The notes: a model not told the origin generated them from the letters alone. A DNA stretch of 64,000 nucleotides from JAJPXC01 sp964517875 (GCA_964517875.1 CAZFEU010000002.1:14829-78828), one strand, 5' to 3'. Counted from the stretch's first letter, positions 6,493 through 16,060 are shown. Made by a program: numbers and translations.

Positions 6493-8163
6493 TCAGGTGC
6501 GGCTAAGGCTGAGGACGGTGGGGCAATAGGGGGCGATGGCGGAGTGGTGGTGGGAGATGATGATTATGGTGGAGTTGGGGCAATGGGCCGACAGGCGCTG
6601 CATGAGGGTGGCGGCGGTGTCGGCGTCGAGCGCGCTGTTAAACTCGTCGAGGAGCATTATGGAACCTGGGCGCAGCAGTGCGCGGGCTATGGCCACGCGC
6701 TGGGCCTGCCCCTCGCTGAGCCCGCCACCAGCCTCGTCGCACGAGGTGTCAAGCCCCTGGGGGAGGTCAAAAACAAAATCGGCTGCGGCCACATGGAGCA
6801 CTTCGGCAAGCTGCTCATCGGTGGCCTGAGGAGCCGCCAGAAGCAGGTTGTCGCGGATGGTGCCGGGGAGCAGCGAATTGCCCTGTGGCACGTAGACGAA
6901 ATGGCCGAGCGTGGCCGACGACACGGGGGTGGCGGCGCTGTGGCCATAGACCTCGATGGTGCCAGCATCGGGTTCGAGCAGACCGAGCAGCAGTTTGATG
7001 AGCGTGGTCTTGCCGACGCCGGTGGAGCCTACTATCATGGTGTGGCTCCCGGGGGTGAAATCGTGGCTGAAGCTCGACAGCACATCACCGCCATCGGTCT
7101 CGTAGCGGAATGTGAGGTTGGCGACACGGACGCCGAGCGGCGCACCACCAAGCGCTATTTCATCATCACGGGAGCGCGATGGCTCAGGCATGAGCTGCGG
7201 GGTGTCGATCTCGCGCAGGCGGTCGATGGCCACCGACGTGGCGATAAATGCCGGGATGTAGCCCGAAATGCCGGCTATGGGCCGCTGTATGCGGCTCACA
7301 AGCTGGATAAAGGCCGTCATGGTGCCGAAGGTGATGATGCCGGCGCTGAGGCTGAAGATGCTCCATCCGAAGGCTGTGAGATAGCCGAGCACAAACCCGG
7401 TGCGCACCAGTCCGCCGCTGACGATAGATAGCCGCGTCTGCTGCCGGTTGGTGGTGTCGAGCGTGTGCTGAATAGATCCAAGCCGGTGATCCATCTCATC
7501 GATGCACTCAAGGGTGCGGAGCAGTATACGGTTTTTAAGTCCCTCCTGTATCGACACGTGCATATCGCTTTCGCCCTGGCGGATGATGGTGGTGAGACGG
7601 CGCTGCCGGCGGAAAAACATCTTGCTCGCCAGGATGCATACCGGCATTATGACTATGGGCGCGAGGGCCAGATAGGGATTGAGGCACGCCAGAAAGAGGA
7701 ATGCGCCGAGCAGCTGCACCCCCATCACCACCATGTCGGGGAGTTGCGACAATGCGAACGATGTGACGGTGCGCACGTCGATGGTGAGACGGTTGAGCAT
7801 GTCGCCGCTATGAAAGCCCTGCTGGCCGTTGACCAGAGGCATGGTCATCAATACATTGTACAACCGGCGGTTGACGCTATTGCGCATGCGCATCGCTGCC
7901 CGCGACTCAAGATAGCGCAGCCACTGTGAAATGAGCACGTCGGCCAACATGCACACCACCATCATTACAAACCACGTGACGAGTCCCGGCGAATCGGCTC
8001 CGGCACGCCCCACGGCGCAATCGATGGCACTCTTGCTCAGCCATATAAACAGCAGAATGATGCCCACGCGTGTCACCCCCAGCAGCATCTGCATCAGTGC
8101 CGTGGCGTGAAACCCGCAGGTGATGCGCCAAAGATACTTGATATATGAGACGATACGTTTCAA
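6493..8163 (-). CDS. ABC exporter, fused permease and ATPase
   Basis: A 556-residue half-transporter: a six-helix membrane domain over residues 15-310, then an ATPase with Walker A GSTGVGKTT (379-387), signature LSEGQ (482-486), Walker B IMLLDE (502-507) and an H-loop SHHHS. There is no N-terminal C39 peptidase domain, so it would export an already cleaved peptide or another substrate. The start is a TTG; the next ATG would remove the first membrane helix. It follows the nucleotidyltransferase gene by 15 bases, forming a two-gene operon. It plausibly exports the product of the peptide-modification locus, but substrate and link are inferred. Confidence 0.8.
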   Translation of the reverse strand: MKRIVSYIKYLWRITCGFHATALMQMLLGVTRVGIILLFIWLSKSAIDCAVGRAGADSPGLVTWFVMMVVCMLADVLISQWLRYLESRAAMRMRNSVNRRLYNVLMTMPLVNGQQGFHSGDMLNRLTIDVRTVTSFALSQLPDMVVMGVQLLGAFLFLACLNPYLALAPIVIMPVCILASKMFFRRQRRLTTIIRQGESDMHVSIQEGLKNRILLRTLECIDEMDHRLGSIQHTLDTTNRQQTRLSIVSGGLVRTGFVLGYLTAFGWSIFSLSAGIITFGTMTAFIQLVSRIQRPIAGISGYIPAFIATSVAIDRLREIDTPQLMPEPSRSRDDEIALGGAPLGVRVANLTFRYETDGGDVLSSFSHDFTPGSHTMIVGSTGVGKTTLIKLLLGLLEPDAGTIEVYGHSAATPVSSATLGHFVYVPQGNSLLPGTIRDNLLLAAPQATDEQLAEVLHVAAADFVFDLPQGLDTSCDEAGGGLSEGQAQRVAIARALLRPGSIMLLDEFNSALDADTAATLMQRLSAHCPNSTIIIISHHHSAIAPYCPTVLSLSRT

Positions 8164-8178
8164 ACGGTGACGACTGTT

Positions 8179-9339
8179 TTATTTATGTGAGTTGCGCTTC
8201 AATGCCCTGCTCAGGGTGTATTTGGCGCCGTAATACATATGATCGACGAAATGGAATGTAGCTTCAAGAGGCACGAGCCTTGATATGGCGAAGAATCGGG
8301 CGGTGGCGTAACGCAGCTTGTGCATCGCATAGCGCACACCGTAAAGATGGTCCCACTTCTTGGCGTAAGCCTTGGTGAAGTAGCCGAAATTGCCCCCGGT
8401 GACTATCTCGCGGAAGGCTTTCTCCGACTTTTTGGCATACGAGGGGTCGTAGAGGGGCATTTTTGAGGGGGGAACGCCGAGATGGTTGACAGCTATCCAG
8501 GCGAAAAGCTTCCACCCGCGGGTCATGCCGAAACGCCGTATATTATCCTGAAGCGACTCATAATCAATGTCGTCGGCATGGGTGTGGAATATCATGGCCC
8601 AGTCGCACAGCTGGCGCAACCCGATACCGCCACCTATGTAATGAAGCCATGCGTGCTGAAAGATGAAAATGGCATCGAAGTCGTAGGACGGCAGCATGAC
8701 ATCGGCATTGCCGAGCCTCACCACCCTCCGATCGGCCGACCGCTCGAGCTGCTCCGTGGCCCACGCCTGAAACCGGCGACTACGCACCGGGGTGTGGATT
8801 CTCGATGCAAGCCGGTGGATCTCAATGACCACGCCATCCATCACAAAATCGTAGTGCTGCACTATCTCCCCCATATCATTCTTGTCGTTGACCAGATGCT
8901 GCTTGCACAAGTCGACGGCGCGGCGGTAAACGGTGTTGCCCACATAGAAGTCGACATCGCCACTTTGACGCATCCGGGGGTCGCGGTAGTAACGCGCCAC
9001 CCCCTGCCCCTTGAGCAGCACGCCATTTATGCCGTGCTCGCCAAAGAATGTCACCAGCCGCGCTATTGTGTTATCCAAAATCAGACCGGCCTGGATAAGT
9101 CCGAGGGCAAAGCGGTTCATCTCGGCGAGTGTGCTGCTCGACGGCCGCAGATGCTCAGGCAGAAATTGCACACTCTCGATGATCGTGCCTAATACGAAGT
9201 GCTTCCTGGCCAGCGCAATAACCCATTTCCAATCGATGCCGTCGGGAAGCTCGGACGCCGGTATTGCGGCTCCATATAGCCCCGACCGCAGCAAGAGGAA
9301 AAAAGTATTTATTCTGTTGGTGGCGTGGCGTGTGTTCAT
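8179..9339 (-). CDS. nucleotidyltransferase family protein (PF14907 type)
   Basis: A 386-residue protein with the pattern VLLKGQGVARYYRDP followed by SGDVDFYV (Lys110, metal-binding Asp128 and Asp130), typical of the uncharacterised nucleotidyltransferase family NTP_transf_5. Members of this family recur in lasso-peptide and other peptide-modification clusters beside HprK-like kinases and ABC exporters. First gene of a two-gene operon with the exporter; its ATG is about 20 bases after the predicted transcription start. Substrate unknown. Confidence 0.8.
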   Translation of the reverse strand: MNTRHATNRINTFFLLLRSGLYGAAIPASELPDGIDWKWVIALARKHFVLGTIIESVQFLPEHLRPSSSTLAEMNRFALGLIQAGLILDNTIARLVTFFGEHGINGVLLKGQGVARYYRDPRMRQSGDVDFYVGNTVYRRAVDLCKQHLVNDKNDMGEIVQHYDFVMDGVVIEIHRLASRIHTPVRSRRFQAWATEQLERSADRRVVRLGNADVMLPSYDFDAIFIFQHAWLHYIGGGIGLRQLCDWAMIFHTHADDIDYESLQDNIRRFGMTRGWKLFAWIAVNHLGVPPSKMPLYDPSYAKKSEKAFREIVTGGNFGYFTKAYAKKWDHLYGVRYAMHKLRYATARFFAISRLVPLEATFHFVDHMYYGAKYTLSRALKRNSHK

Positions 9340-9366
9340 AATCGTATTTTTGGAATTTGCCGGCTA

Positions 9367-9398
9367 CAAAGTTAGTTATTATTACGCTAACCCCCAAA
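9367..9398 (-). promoter_or_regulatory. sigma-ABfr promoter of the nucleotidyltransferase-exporter operon
   Basis: Minus strand: -33 TTTG, 20 bases, -7 TAACTTTG. The -7 box is identical to that of the candidate precursor promoter. The leader to the ATG is very short, about 20-25 bases. Confidence 0.7.
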
Positions 9399-9507
9399 CG
9401 CCCCGAAAAAGCCCCGGCGATTTTAAAGTTGTGAAAGTTGTTAAAGTTTTGAAAGTTGCGGGAGTAATGTGGACGCACGGCTCGTGCGTCCACATAATAC
9501 CAGCGTT

Positions 9508-9628
9508 AGAGATGGCTCGGCGTAGCCGGGCGTATGGGTTAGCCTATGGCAAGCTCTGCGTAGCGAGCGCAGCCATAGGTTGATTCAGCCCCACCTCAAA
9601 ACCCTGCTCCGCATCGCAGAGCGCCCCC
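9508..9628. repeat. solitary REP-like palindrome block
   Basis: A third copy of the block, with an altered GGCTCGGCGTAGCCGGGC palindrome, the CCTATGGC...GCCATAGG stem and GCTCCGCATCGCAGAGC (one arm mutated). No transposase gene is adjacent; it lies between the divergently transcribed exporter and fimbrial operons. It looks like a copy dispersed by the nearby RAYT. Confidence 0.7.
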
Positions 9629-9730
9629 ATAGCGTCCTTTGCGGCGTGTGAGATTACAAAAAAATATTAAATGGACGCAATGGACGCAAATATTATGCCA
9701 TTTTATAGTATATAATAGCGTAATAATTCG

Positions 9731-9738
9731 TATCTTTG
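9731..9738 (+). promoter_or_regulatory. -7 box (TATCTTTG) ahead of the fimbrial operon
   Basis: TATCTTTG matches TAnnTTTG exactly, but I find no TTTG at the right spacing upstream. If used, the leader before the DUF3575 gene would be about 200 bases long. That leader contains a short CCCC/GGGG hairpin and no open frame I can support. Confidence 0.4.
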
Positions 9739-9942
9739 TCCGATTTTTCGCATTATCCCCTGCAACTTGTTAGGGGTAATTCAACAAATCTGCGCTTGCC
9801 CAAAACGGCACACGACCCTTTGGGCGTAAGCGCTATGACGCGGCCAACCGGCGATTGTTGGCAAAATTTATTGTTAACCTCGCTCTCCTTCCTCGTGATG
9901 AGGGCGCTTAAAATAGAGAGTTTATACATATTAACCTATCCT

Positions 9943-10527
9943 ATGACAACGGTTAGATTGCTTCTGGTTTCAATCTTTTGTGCAGCTGCATTTTACGCTA
10001 ACAGCCAAACATACGCAGTGAAGACCAACATACTGGATGATGCGCTGCTTAACGTCAATCTTGGCGCCGAGGCCGCCGTAGCCCCAAAATGGACAGTAGA
10101 GCTTCCTCTCAGCCTCAATGGATGGACGCTAAGCCACGACCGACGCTGGAAGCACTGGGCCGTGGCACCTGCCGCTCGATACTGGCTATGCGACCGCTTC
10201 GCTGGCCACTTCGTGGGCGCACAGCTGCACGGCGGACAATACAACATCGGCGGATTTGACGGACGCATCAACATGTTCGGCACCGACTTCCGCAAGCTCA
10301 AGGACTCTCGCTTCCAGGGGTGGTTTATAGGCGCCGGCATCAACTACGGATACTCATGGATTCTCGACCGCCACTGGAACTTTGAGGCCGAAATAGGCAT
10401 AGGCTACTCCTATACACGCTACGACCGATTCCGCTGCGCCGGATGCGGCAAGAAGGAGGAGCAGGGAAAGACACACAACTATGTGGGGCCAACCAAGGCC
10501 GCTCTCAATATCGTTTATCTCTTTTAA
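9943..10527 (+). CDS. DUF3575 outer-membrane-type protein of the fimbrial operon
   Basis: A 194-residue protein beginning MTTVRLLLVSIFCAAAFYA with a signal peptide cleaved near NSQ. It has the DUF3575 features: YAVKTNILDDALLNVNLG near the N-terminus, a VELPLSLNGW segment and alternating beta-strands, as in small outer-membrane barrels. I chose this ATG because it yields an exact signal peptide; the frame is open about 70 codons further but that stretch is not protein-like. DUF3575 genes commonly head Mfa/Fim-type fimbrial loci in Bacteroidales. Twelve bases separate it from the next gene, so they are one operon. Its precise role is unknown. Confidence 0.75.
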   Translation: MTTVRLLLVSIFCAAAFYANSQTYAVKTNILDDALLNVNLGAEAAVAPKWTVELPLSLNGWTLSHDRRWKHWAVAPAARYWLCDRFAGHFVGAQLHGGQYNIGGFDGRINMFGTDFRKLKDSRFQGWFIGAGINYGYSWILDRHWNFEAEIGIGYSYTRYDRFRCAGCGKKEEQGKTHNYVGPTKAALNIVYLF

Positions 10528-10539
10528 GCAACTCAGGCA

Positions 10540-11973
10540 ATGAAAAGAATACTTCTCACATCAATGATTGTGGTGGCGAGCGTTGCCGCGAGTCACTCAG
10601 AGACAATAGTAGAAAACGTCGACGTAAACAATTTCACCGTAGAGCGCGATGGCAATTACCTGGCGGTAGGTATGGATCTGGGCCTGGCCGACCTCAACGT
10701 CAGCTCCAACCAGTGCGTGCTGCTGGTGCCGCGCGTGGTCAACGGCAACGACTCCATATCGATGCCAGCCATCGGCATATACGGACGCACACGCTACTAC
10801 TACTATCTGCGCAACTACGGCCAGGTGAACATCGGTGGCCCTGACGAAAAGACCTTTATGGCCAAAGATAAGCCAGCCGAGATAGCCTACAGCTATATGA
10901 TACCTTACAGCGAGTGGATGGACGGCGCTCACTTCGCCCTCGAACGCATCGACCGTGGCTGCTGCCAGAAGGTGATGCTCGACAACTACGGCATCCTCGG
11001 CGACTACAAGGACACATTCTTCCCCGAGCTTATCTACATTCACCCTCAGGGCGTACGCGAAAAACGCTTCAACCTCTCGGGACGGTCGTACATAGACTTC
11101 CCGGTTGACCGCACGGAGATCTACCCCGACTATCGCCGCAACCCCATTGAGCTCGACTCAATACGCCGCACCATCGACGTGGTGCGCAACGACCCCGATG
11201 CGAGCATCGACACCCTGTGGCTCAAAGGCTACGCATCGCCCGAGTCGCCCTACCGCCACAACCGCGACCTGGCCATCGGACGTACAGAGTCGCTCAAAAA
11301 GTACATCAACAACCTCTATCATTTTGGCGACGAGGTAACAATACTCACCGACTTCGAGCCCGAGGACTGGGAGGGTCTGCGCAAGAACGTGGCTGAGTCA
11401 AACCTCGAGCACCGCGACGCAATCCTTGCCCTGATCGACTCTGACATGGATCCCGATGTCAAAGAGGCCAAAATCAAGCGCCTGTACCCCAGCGACTACC
11501 GCTTCATGCTGCAGACCTACTATCCGGCGCTGCGCCACACCGACTACCGCATATCCTACGTGATAAGAGTTTTCAACGATCCCCGCGAAATCATGGAGAT
11601 AATGCGCACCGACCCACGCAAACTCGACCTAAACGAATTCTATGTGGCAGCAAGCGCATTTGAACCCGGCTCCGACGAGTTTACCGAGGTATATGAAACC
11701 GCCGTGCGCGTATTCCCCAACGACAAAGCCGCCAACATCAATGCCGCCAACGCCGCCATGCGCCGCGGCGACAACGCCGGCGCCGAGCGCTACCTGCCCA
11801 AAGCCGGCGACTCGCCTGAGGCCGACTACACACGCGGCGCTCTTGCAATACGCAAGAAGGACTACGCTACAGCCCGCCTATACCTGAAGAAGGCTGCCAG
11901 CGCCGGGCTGGATAAAGCCCAGGAAACCCTGGACGCTCTCAACCGACGCACAGGCTACAAGGAAGAAAACTAA
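10540..11973 (+). CDS. DUF3868/OmpA-like periplasmic protein with TPR-like tail
   Basis: A 477-residue exported protein (signal peptide MKRILLTSMIVVASVAASHS). The middle (about residues 205-265) carries an OmpA-like peptidoglycan-binding pattern with LKGYASPES and RDLAIGRTESLKKYI. The last 100 residues form two or three TPR-like helices (AANAAMRRGDNAGAERYL, ALAIRKKDYATARLYLKKA). Such proteins accompany DUF3575 and Mfa1-type subunits in fimbrial operons and may anchor or help assemble the fimbria. The function is inferred from context. Confidence 0.72.
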   Translation: MKRILLTSMIVVASVAASHSETIVENVDVNNFTVERDGNYLAVGMDLGLADLNVSSNQCVLLVPRVVNGNDSISMPAIGIYGRTRYYYYLRNYGQVNIGGPDEKTFMAKDKPAEIAYSYMIPYSEWMDGAHFALERIDRGCCQKVMLDNYGILGDYKDTFFPELIYIHPQGVREKRFNLSGRSYIDFPVDRTEIYPDYRRNPIELDSIRRTIDVVRNDPDASIDTLWLKGYASPESPYRHNRDLAIGRTESLKKYINNLYHFGDEVTILTDFEPEDWEGLRKNVAESNLEHRDAILALIDSDMDPDVKEAKIKRLYPSDYRFMLQTYYPALRHTDYRISYVIRVFNDPREIMEIMRTDPRKLDLNEFYVAASAFEPGSDEFTEVYETAVRVFPNDKAANINAANAAMRRGDNAGAERYLPKAGDSPEADYTRGALAIRKKDYATARLYLKKAASAGLDKAQETLDALNRRTGYKEEN

Positions 11974-12044
11974 ACTACACATTAATTATATAGCATCGAA
12001 ATAATTATCAATTTACTTAATAACTAACCAATTAATTGAACAGT

Positions 12045-13760
12045 ATGAAAAAAGTTCTTTTTGCACTCCCGCTTCTCGCAGCTGCACTATGGAGCTGCTC
12101 AAGCGATGAGCCATCAACACCCCCCGTGGAGCCCGGCACCGTAAGCAACGGCGAGCCCCACTACATGGCAATCTCACTCACTGCCACAAACGAGGCTGCA
12201 CCCCTTGGACGTGCCGACGCTGAATATCAGGACGGTACCGACCTCGAGAACGCAGTGGGCTGCGTAACCTTCTACTTCTACGATGCTGACGGCAACGCTG
12301 CCGCAGTGAAATCAAACGGCGACAACTTCCTGCGTCCCGCCGAGTTCACAACTGGTGGCCGCGAGAACGAAAACGTTACCGCTACCGTCAACACCGTGCT
12401 CGTAATCAGCACCAAGGAAGGCGACAAGCTCCCTACTCAGATTGTAGCCGTGCTCAACGACGAAACCTTCTATAAGACACATTCAATTGACGACCTCCAG
12501 CTTGAGCTCACCGAGGGTACAAACAAAATCGACGGAAAAGACTACTTCGTAATGTCTAACTCGGTTTATTCGAAAGACGGTGCAAAGCAGCGCGGCGTTT
12601 CGGTAGAAGGCTACCTCTACCCCACCCCCGCAGCCGCCCAGGCCAACCCCGTTACCATCTACGTGGAGCGCGCTCTTGCCAAAGTGACCGTTGAGAGCGG
12701 AATCACCACATCCAAGACACTTGCCGACGGCTCTTTAATCTACAAGACTACAAAGAAAGACCCCACTACCAACGAAGACATCACCACAACCTTCGACGGC
12801 AAGGATGTATACGTTAAGTTCCTCGGCTGGAATGTGACCGCAGAGCGCACCCAGGACCGTCTTATGAAGGAAATCAACACTGCATGGCTTCCCGGCTGGA
12901 CTTGGAATACCGCTGACTATCACCGTTCATTCTGGGCCGTTAACTACCCTGTTACCGAAGGCGTTGACCCCTACAAGTGGGGATCATTCAATACCACCGG
13001 CGACGCAGCAGCCGCTTTGAAATACACCGACTTCACCGGCGGCACAACCGAATGGGCATACGTTAAGGAAAACGCAGCTCCCGACGCTGACGGCAATGAC
13101 CCCACAACCCCCACTCAGGTTGTAATCGCAGCTCAACTTTGCGACGAGGACGGCAACGCTATGGAATTTGCCGAATGGGCAGCTGTGACCATGTCGTTCG
13201 ACGACCTGCGCCTTGCCTACGCCAACGCTGCGCCTCTATACTACGCCAACGGCACTGACGCTGATGGCAACACCATCTTCACCAAGATTGGCAAAGACGA
13301 TATTAAGATCGCTACCGCTACCGAGCTCGGTATTGCTTCGCCCACAGTCAATGGCCGCTACAAGGTATACGCTGCCCTTTCGGAGACTGGCGCTGCAAAG
13401 ACCTGGTACAACCAGCCCGACTCAAAGGATGCCGCTGCTCTCGACGCTACTGGCGTTCAGGCCGTGCTCACCAGCCTTGGCGGTGCTAAAGCATGGAAAG
13501 GCGGTATGACCTACTACTACTTCGACATCAACCACCTCGGCCACGGCATTAACGACGCCACATTCGGCGACAAGGGTGTAGTGCGCAACCATATCTATGC
13601 TGCCACCATCACATCGTTAAGCGGTCTCGGCACTCCCGTCTACAACCCCGACGAGATCATCTATCCCGAGAAGCCTGAGGACGAATACCTCTACATCGCT
13701 GCCAACATCAAGATTCTCTCTTGGCGCGTAGTACGTTTCAACACCACACTCGACTGGTAA
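12045..13760 (+). CDS. Mfa1-type major fimbrial subunit, lipoprotein precursor
   Basis: A 571-residue protein with a lipoprotein signal (MKKVLFALPLLAAALWSC, Cys18 lipidated). An N-terminal immunoglobulin-like domain precedes a long second domain, and the extreme C-terminus (IAANIKILSWRVVRFNTTLDW) resembles the strand that is donated between subunits in type V pili. In this family the lipoprotein is processed by an Arg-specific protease before polymerisation. An ATG nine bases after an in-frame TTG gives the correct lipoprotein start. Codon use is strongly biased to C-ending codons, suggesting high expression. A strong terminator directly follows, as expected for a highly made major subunit. 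Confidence 0.82.
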   Translation: MKKVLFALPLLAAALWSCSSDEPSTPPVEPGTVSNGEPHYMAISLTATNEAAPLGRADAEYQDGTDLENAVGCVTFYFYDADGNAAAVKSNGDNFLRPAEFTTGGRENENVTATVNTVLVISTKEGDKLPTQIVAVLNDETFYKTHSIDDLQLELTEGTNKIDGKDYFVMSNSVYSKDGAKQRGVSVEGYLYPTPAAAQANPVTIYVERALAKVTVESGITTSKTLADGSLIYKTTKKDPTTNEDITTTFDGKDVYVKFLGWNVTAERTQDRLMKEINTAWLPGWTWNTADYHRSFWAVNYPVTEGVDPYKWGSFNTTGDAAAALKYTDFTGGTTEWAYVKENAAPDADGNDPTTPTQVVIAAQLCDEDGNAMEFAEWAAVTMSFDDLRLAYANAAPLYYANGTDADGNTIFTKIGKDDIKIATATELGIASPTVNGRYKVYAALSETGAAKTWYNQPDSKDAAALDATGVQAVLTSLGGAKAWKGGMTYYYFDINHLGHGINDATFGDKGVVRNHIYAATITSLSGLGTPVYNPDEIIYPEKPEDEYLYIAANIKILSWRVVRFNTTLDW

Positions 13761-13805
13761 TCAACCGACAGTGAGTACTGAAACAATCCCATAACACTCC
13801 GATAC

Positions 13806-13853
13806 AAGCCGGCCGCGCCGACCGATAACCACGATTGACGTGGCCGGCTTTTT
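13806..13853 (+). terminator. rho-independent terminator after the major fimbrial subunit
   Basis: A GC-rich stem (AAGCCGGCC / GGCCGGCTT) followed by five T. Located between the major subunit gene and the anchor subunit gene, it should lower expression of the minor components relative to the major subunit. Confidence 0.8.
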
Positions 13854-14035
13854 CTACTCTTACACTTCTTTACATCATCAACGCACTTCGCATCGGTGCG
13901 CCTAAAAGTCGATGCGGATTCAAACCGGAAGCCATCACACAGTATTGATGACATCCCTCCTAAATACGACTTAACCCGGAGCACAGGGCACACCCCCTCA
14001 CCTCCGTCGCCATATACAAATTGACATACTTAGAA

Positions 14036-15121
14036 ATGAATTGTATTACACACAAAATAAGCCGCCTAACGCTGGTCATGATGATCGTAGGCTTGCTCAC
14101 CGCAATATCCACATCGTGCGATAGCTTTGTCTACGATGACGAGGGTGATTGCGAGGTGACATATCGCTTGCAATTCCGCTACGACATGAACCTAAAGTGG
14201 GCCGACGCATTTGCCAACGAGGTAAAATCAGTGCACCTTTATGCCTACGACACCGACGGCCACCTTGTGTGGGAAACCACCGACAAGGGCGCACACCTGG
14301 CTCAGCCCGGCTACTCCATTAAGCTTGACCTCCCTGCCGGAACATACAAGTTTATCGCCTGGTGCGGCACTGACAATGATGCCGATCTCGACCCTGAGCG
14401 CAATGAGTCGTTCAGCGTAGCGCCAGCCTCGCAAGGCTCGCACCACAACGACCTGCTGTGCTCGCTCAACCGCAAGGCCGACGATGAGCATCCGGCATAC
14501 AGCGACGACCGCCTGTTCTCACTTTTCCACGGCACAATAGATGTCACACTCCCGGACTCAAACGACGGTGGTGAATACGTTTACACAATGCCTCTGACCA
14601 AGGACACCAACCACATTCGCATCATCTTGCAGCATCTGTCGGGCGAGGATGTCAACGCCAATGACTTCACCTTCCATATCGAGGATGCCAACGGACTCCT
14701 GGCTCATGACAACTCAATTCTCGATGACGAGGAGATACGCTATCGTCCCTGGGCACAGACCTCGGCTGAGGCCGGCGTGGGTAAACCCGACCTCGCACCG
14801 TCGCGCGGCATAATCCAGGTGAAAGGAGCTATCGCCGACATGACCGTCAACCGCCTATCGCCCGACCACAAAAAGTCGATGATGCTCACCATCAAGAACA
14901 AGCAGGGGGAGACTGTGGCCCATGTGCCCGTAATCGACTACGCTTTGCTGGCCAAAAGCTATTACGAAGAAGCCTACGGACACAAAATGACCGACCAGGA
15001 TTTTCTTGACCGCGAAGATGAGTATACACTCACCTTCTTCCTCGACGAGAACAATAAATGGATGTCGAGCCAGATTCTCATTCACTCCTGGGTGGTTGTG
15101 CTACAAAATCACGATCTCTAA
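14036..15121 (+). CDS. FimB/Mfa2-type fimbrial anchor lipoprotein
   Basis: A 361-residue protein with signal and lipobox (VGLLTAISTSC, Cys28), then a beta-rich region starting with acidic YDDEGDC. The pattern CDSFVYDDEGDCE followed by FRYDMNLKWADAFANEV is characteristic of the FimB/Mfa2 family, which caps and anchors the base of Mfa1-type fimbriae and limits their length. The ATG chosen gives a proper signal peptide; an upstream TTG does not. It is 40 bases upstream of the next gene. Confidence 0.8.
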   Translation: MNCITHKISRLTLVMMIVGLLTAISTSCDSFVYDDEGDCEVTYRLQFRYDMNLKWADAFANEVKSVHLYAYDTDGHLVWETTDKGAHLAQPGYSIKLDLPAGTYKFIAWCGTDNDADLDPERNESFSVAPASQGSHHNDLLCSLNRKADDEHPAYSDDRLFSLFHGTIDVTLPDSNDGGEYVYTMPLTKDTNHIRIILQHLSGEDVNANDFTFHIEDANGLLAHDNSILDDEEIRYRPWAQTSAEAGVGKPDLAPSRGIIQVKGAIADMTVNRLSPDHKKSMMLTIKNKQGETVAHVPVIDYALLAKSYYEEAYGHKMTDQDFLDREDEYTLTFFLDENNKWMSSQILIHSWVVVLQNHDL

Positions 15122-15160
15122 TACTCACGCCAACACACCCTATGGTCACACAACCAATCA

Positions 15161-16060
15161 ATGCTATCCAACCTCCGACATAAATCACACCTTACGATAC
15201 TGTCGTTTTTAGCCGTGACCTACATCGCACTTACGATGCCGGCCACGGCTATGAATTTTGAGCTGAAGATGCCCGTGATACCGGAGGATATGCCGCGCTC
15301 CGAGCGTCCCGACTATGTAGCGACCCGCTTTTGGGATAGCCTGGACTCAACCGACATGGCTCTGACCTGCGACAGAGAATTTATGGAGGTAAACTCGGTG
15401 AATTTTTTCTATCTGCTCCCTCATGCCTCATCGCACGGGCGAGATAAGGCGTTGGGCCACTTCATAGCCGGCATATCGGTCGACACAAGGGCACTCAACC
15501 TGTTTCAGGAGCTTGCCGAACAGTATTTGGCCTCACCTGAATCACCTCTCTACAACGAGGATTGCTACATTGCCCTGATGCGACAGTTGGTTGACAATCC
15601 CACATTTAAGGAGCGTGCTGAATTTCAGATTGAAATGATGTCAAGGAATCAACCCGGCACACCTGCAGCCGACTTCAAATATCTGACACGCAGCGGCACG
15701 TATACATCGCTTGCCGCAACAGTCGATAAACCTACATTACTGCTGCTATACAACCCCGAATGCGACCACTGTCTTGACGTGATCGAAAGCATGCGCAGCT
15801 GCGACGCTGTGTCAGCAATGATAGCCGACGGCCGTCTCAACGTGCTGGCCGTGTGCATCGAGGGCGACCGCAGCCGGTGGGCTGAAATCGATGCGACACT
15901 TCCCGCAGAATGGATTTCGGGCTACGATGTGACCGACATTATCGGTCGTGACACATATTACATCCAAACGATGCCCACCCTTTATCTCCTTGACCGTGAC
16001 CGCACCGTGCTGCGCAAGAACATTACCGACATCTCGTGTGAGATGCTAAAAGGCTTATAG
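15161..16060 (+). CDS. DUF5106-like exported thioredoxin-fold protein
   Basis: A 299-residue protein with a signal peptide (hydrophobic stretch LTILSFLAVTYIALTMPATA). The first half is helical and similar to DUF5106, with FWDSLDSTD and the pattern LFQELAEQYLASPESPLYNED. The second half is a thioredoxin fold with a redox motif CDHC at residues 201-204. Proteins of this type are usually periplasmic and TlpA-like. As last gene of the fimbrial operon it may support disulfide chemistry in assembly, but equally may be an unrelated neighbour. Its end abuts the convergent hypothetical gene by 2 bases. Confidence 0.65.
   Translation: MLSNLRHKSHLTILSFLAVTYIALTMPATAMNFELKMPVIPEDMPRSERPDYVATRFWDSLDSTDMALTCDREFMEVNSVNFFYLLPHASSHGRDKALGHFIAGISVDTRALNLFQELAEQYLASPESPLYNEDCYIALMRQLVDNPTFKERAEFQIEMMSRNQPGTPAADFKYLTRSGTYTSLAATVDKPTLLLLYNPECDHCLDVIESMRSCDAVSAMIADGRLNVLAVCIEGDRSRWAEIDATLPAEWISGYDVTDIIGRDTYYIQTMPTLYLLDRDRTVLRKNITDISCEMLKGL

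Noticed and set aside
6544..7431. A 295-residue plus-strand frame over the ABC exporter
   Set aside because: Antisense to the ATPase domain with intact Walker motifs; no protein-like composition.
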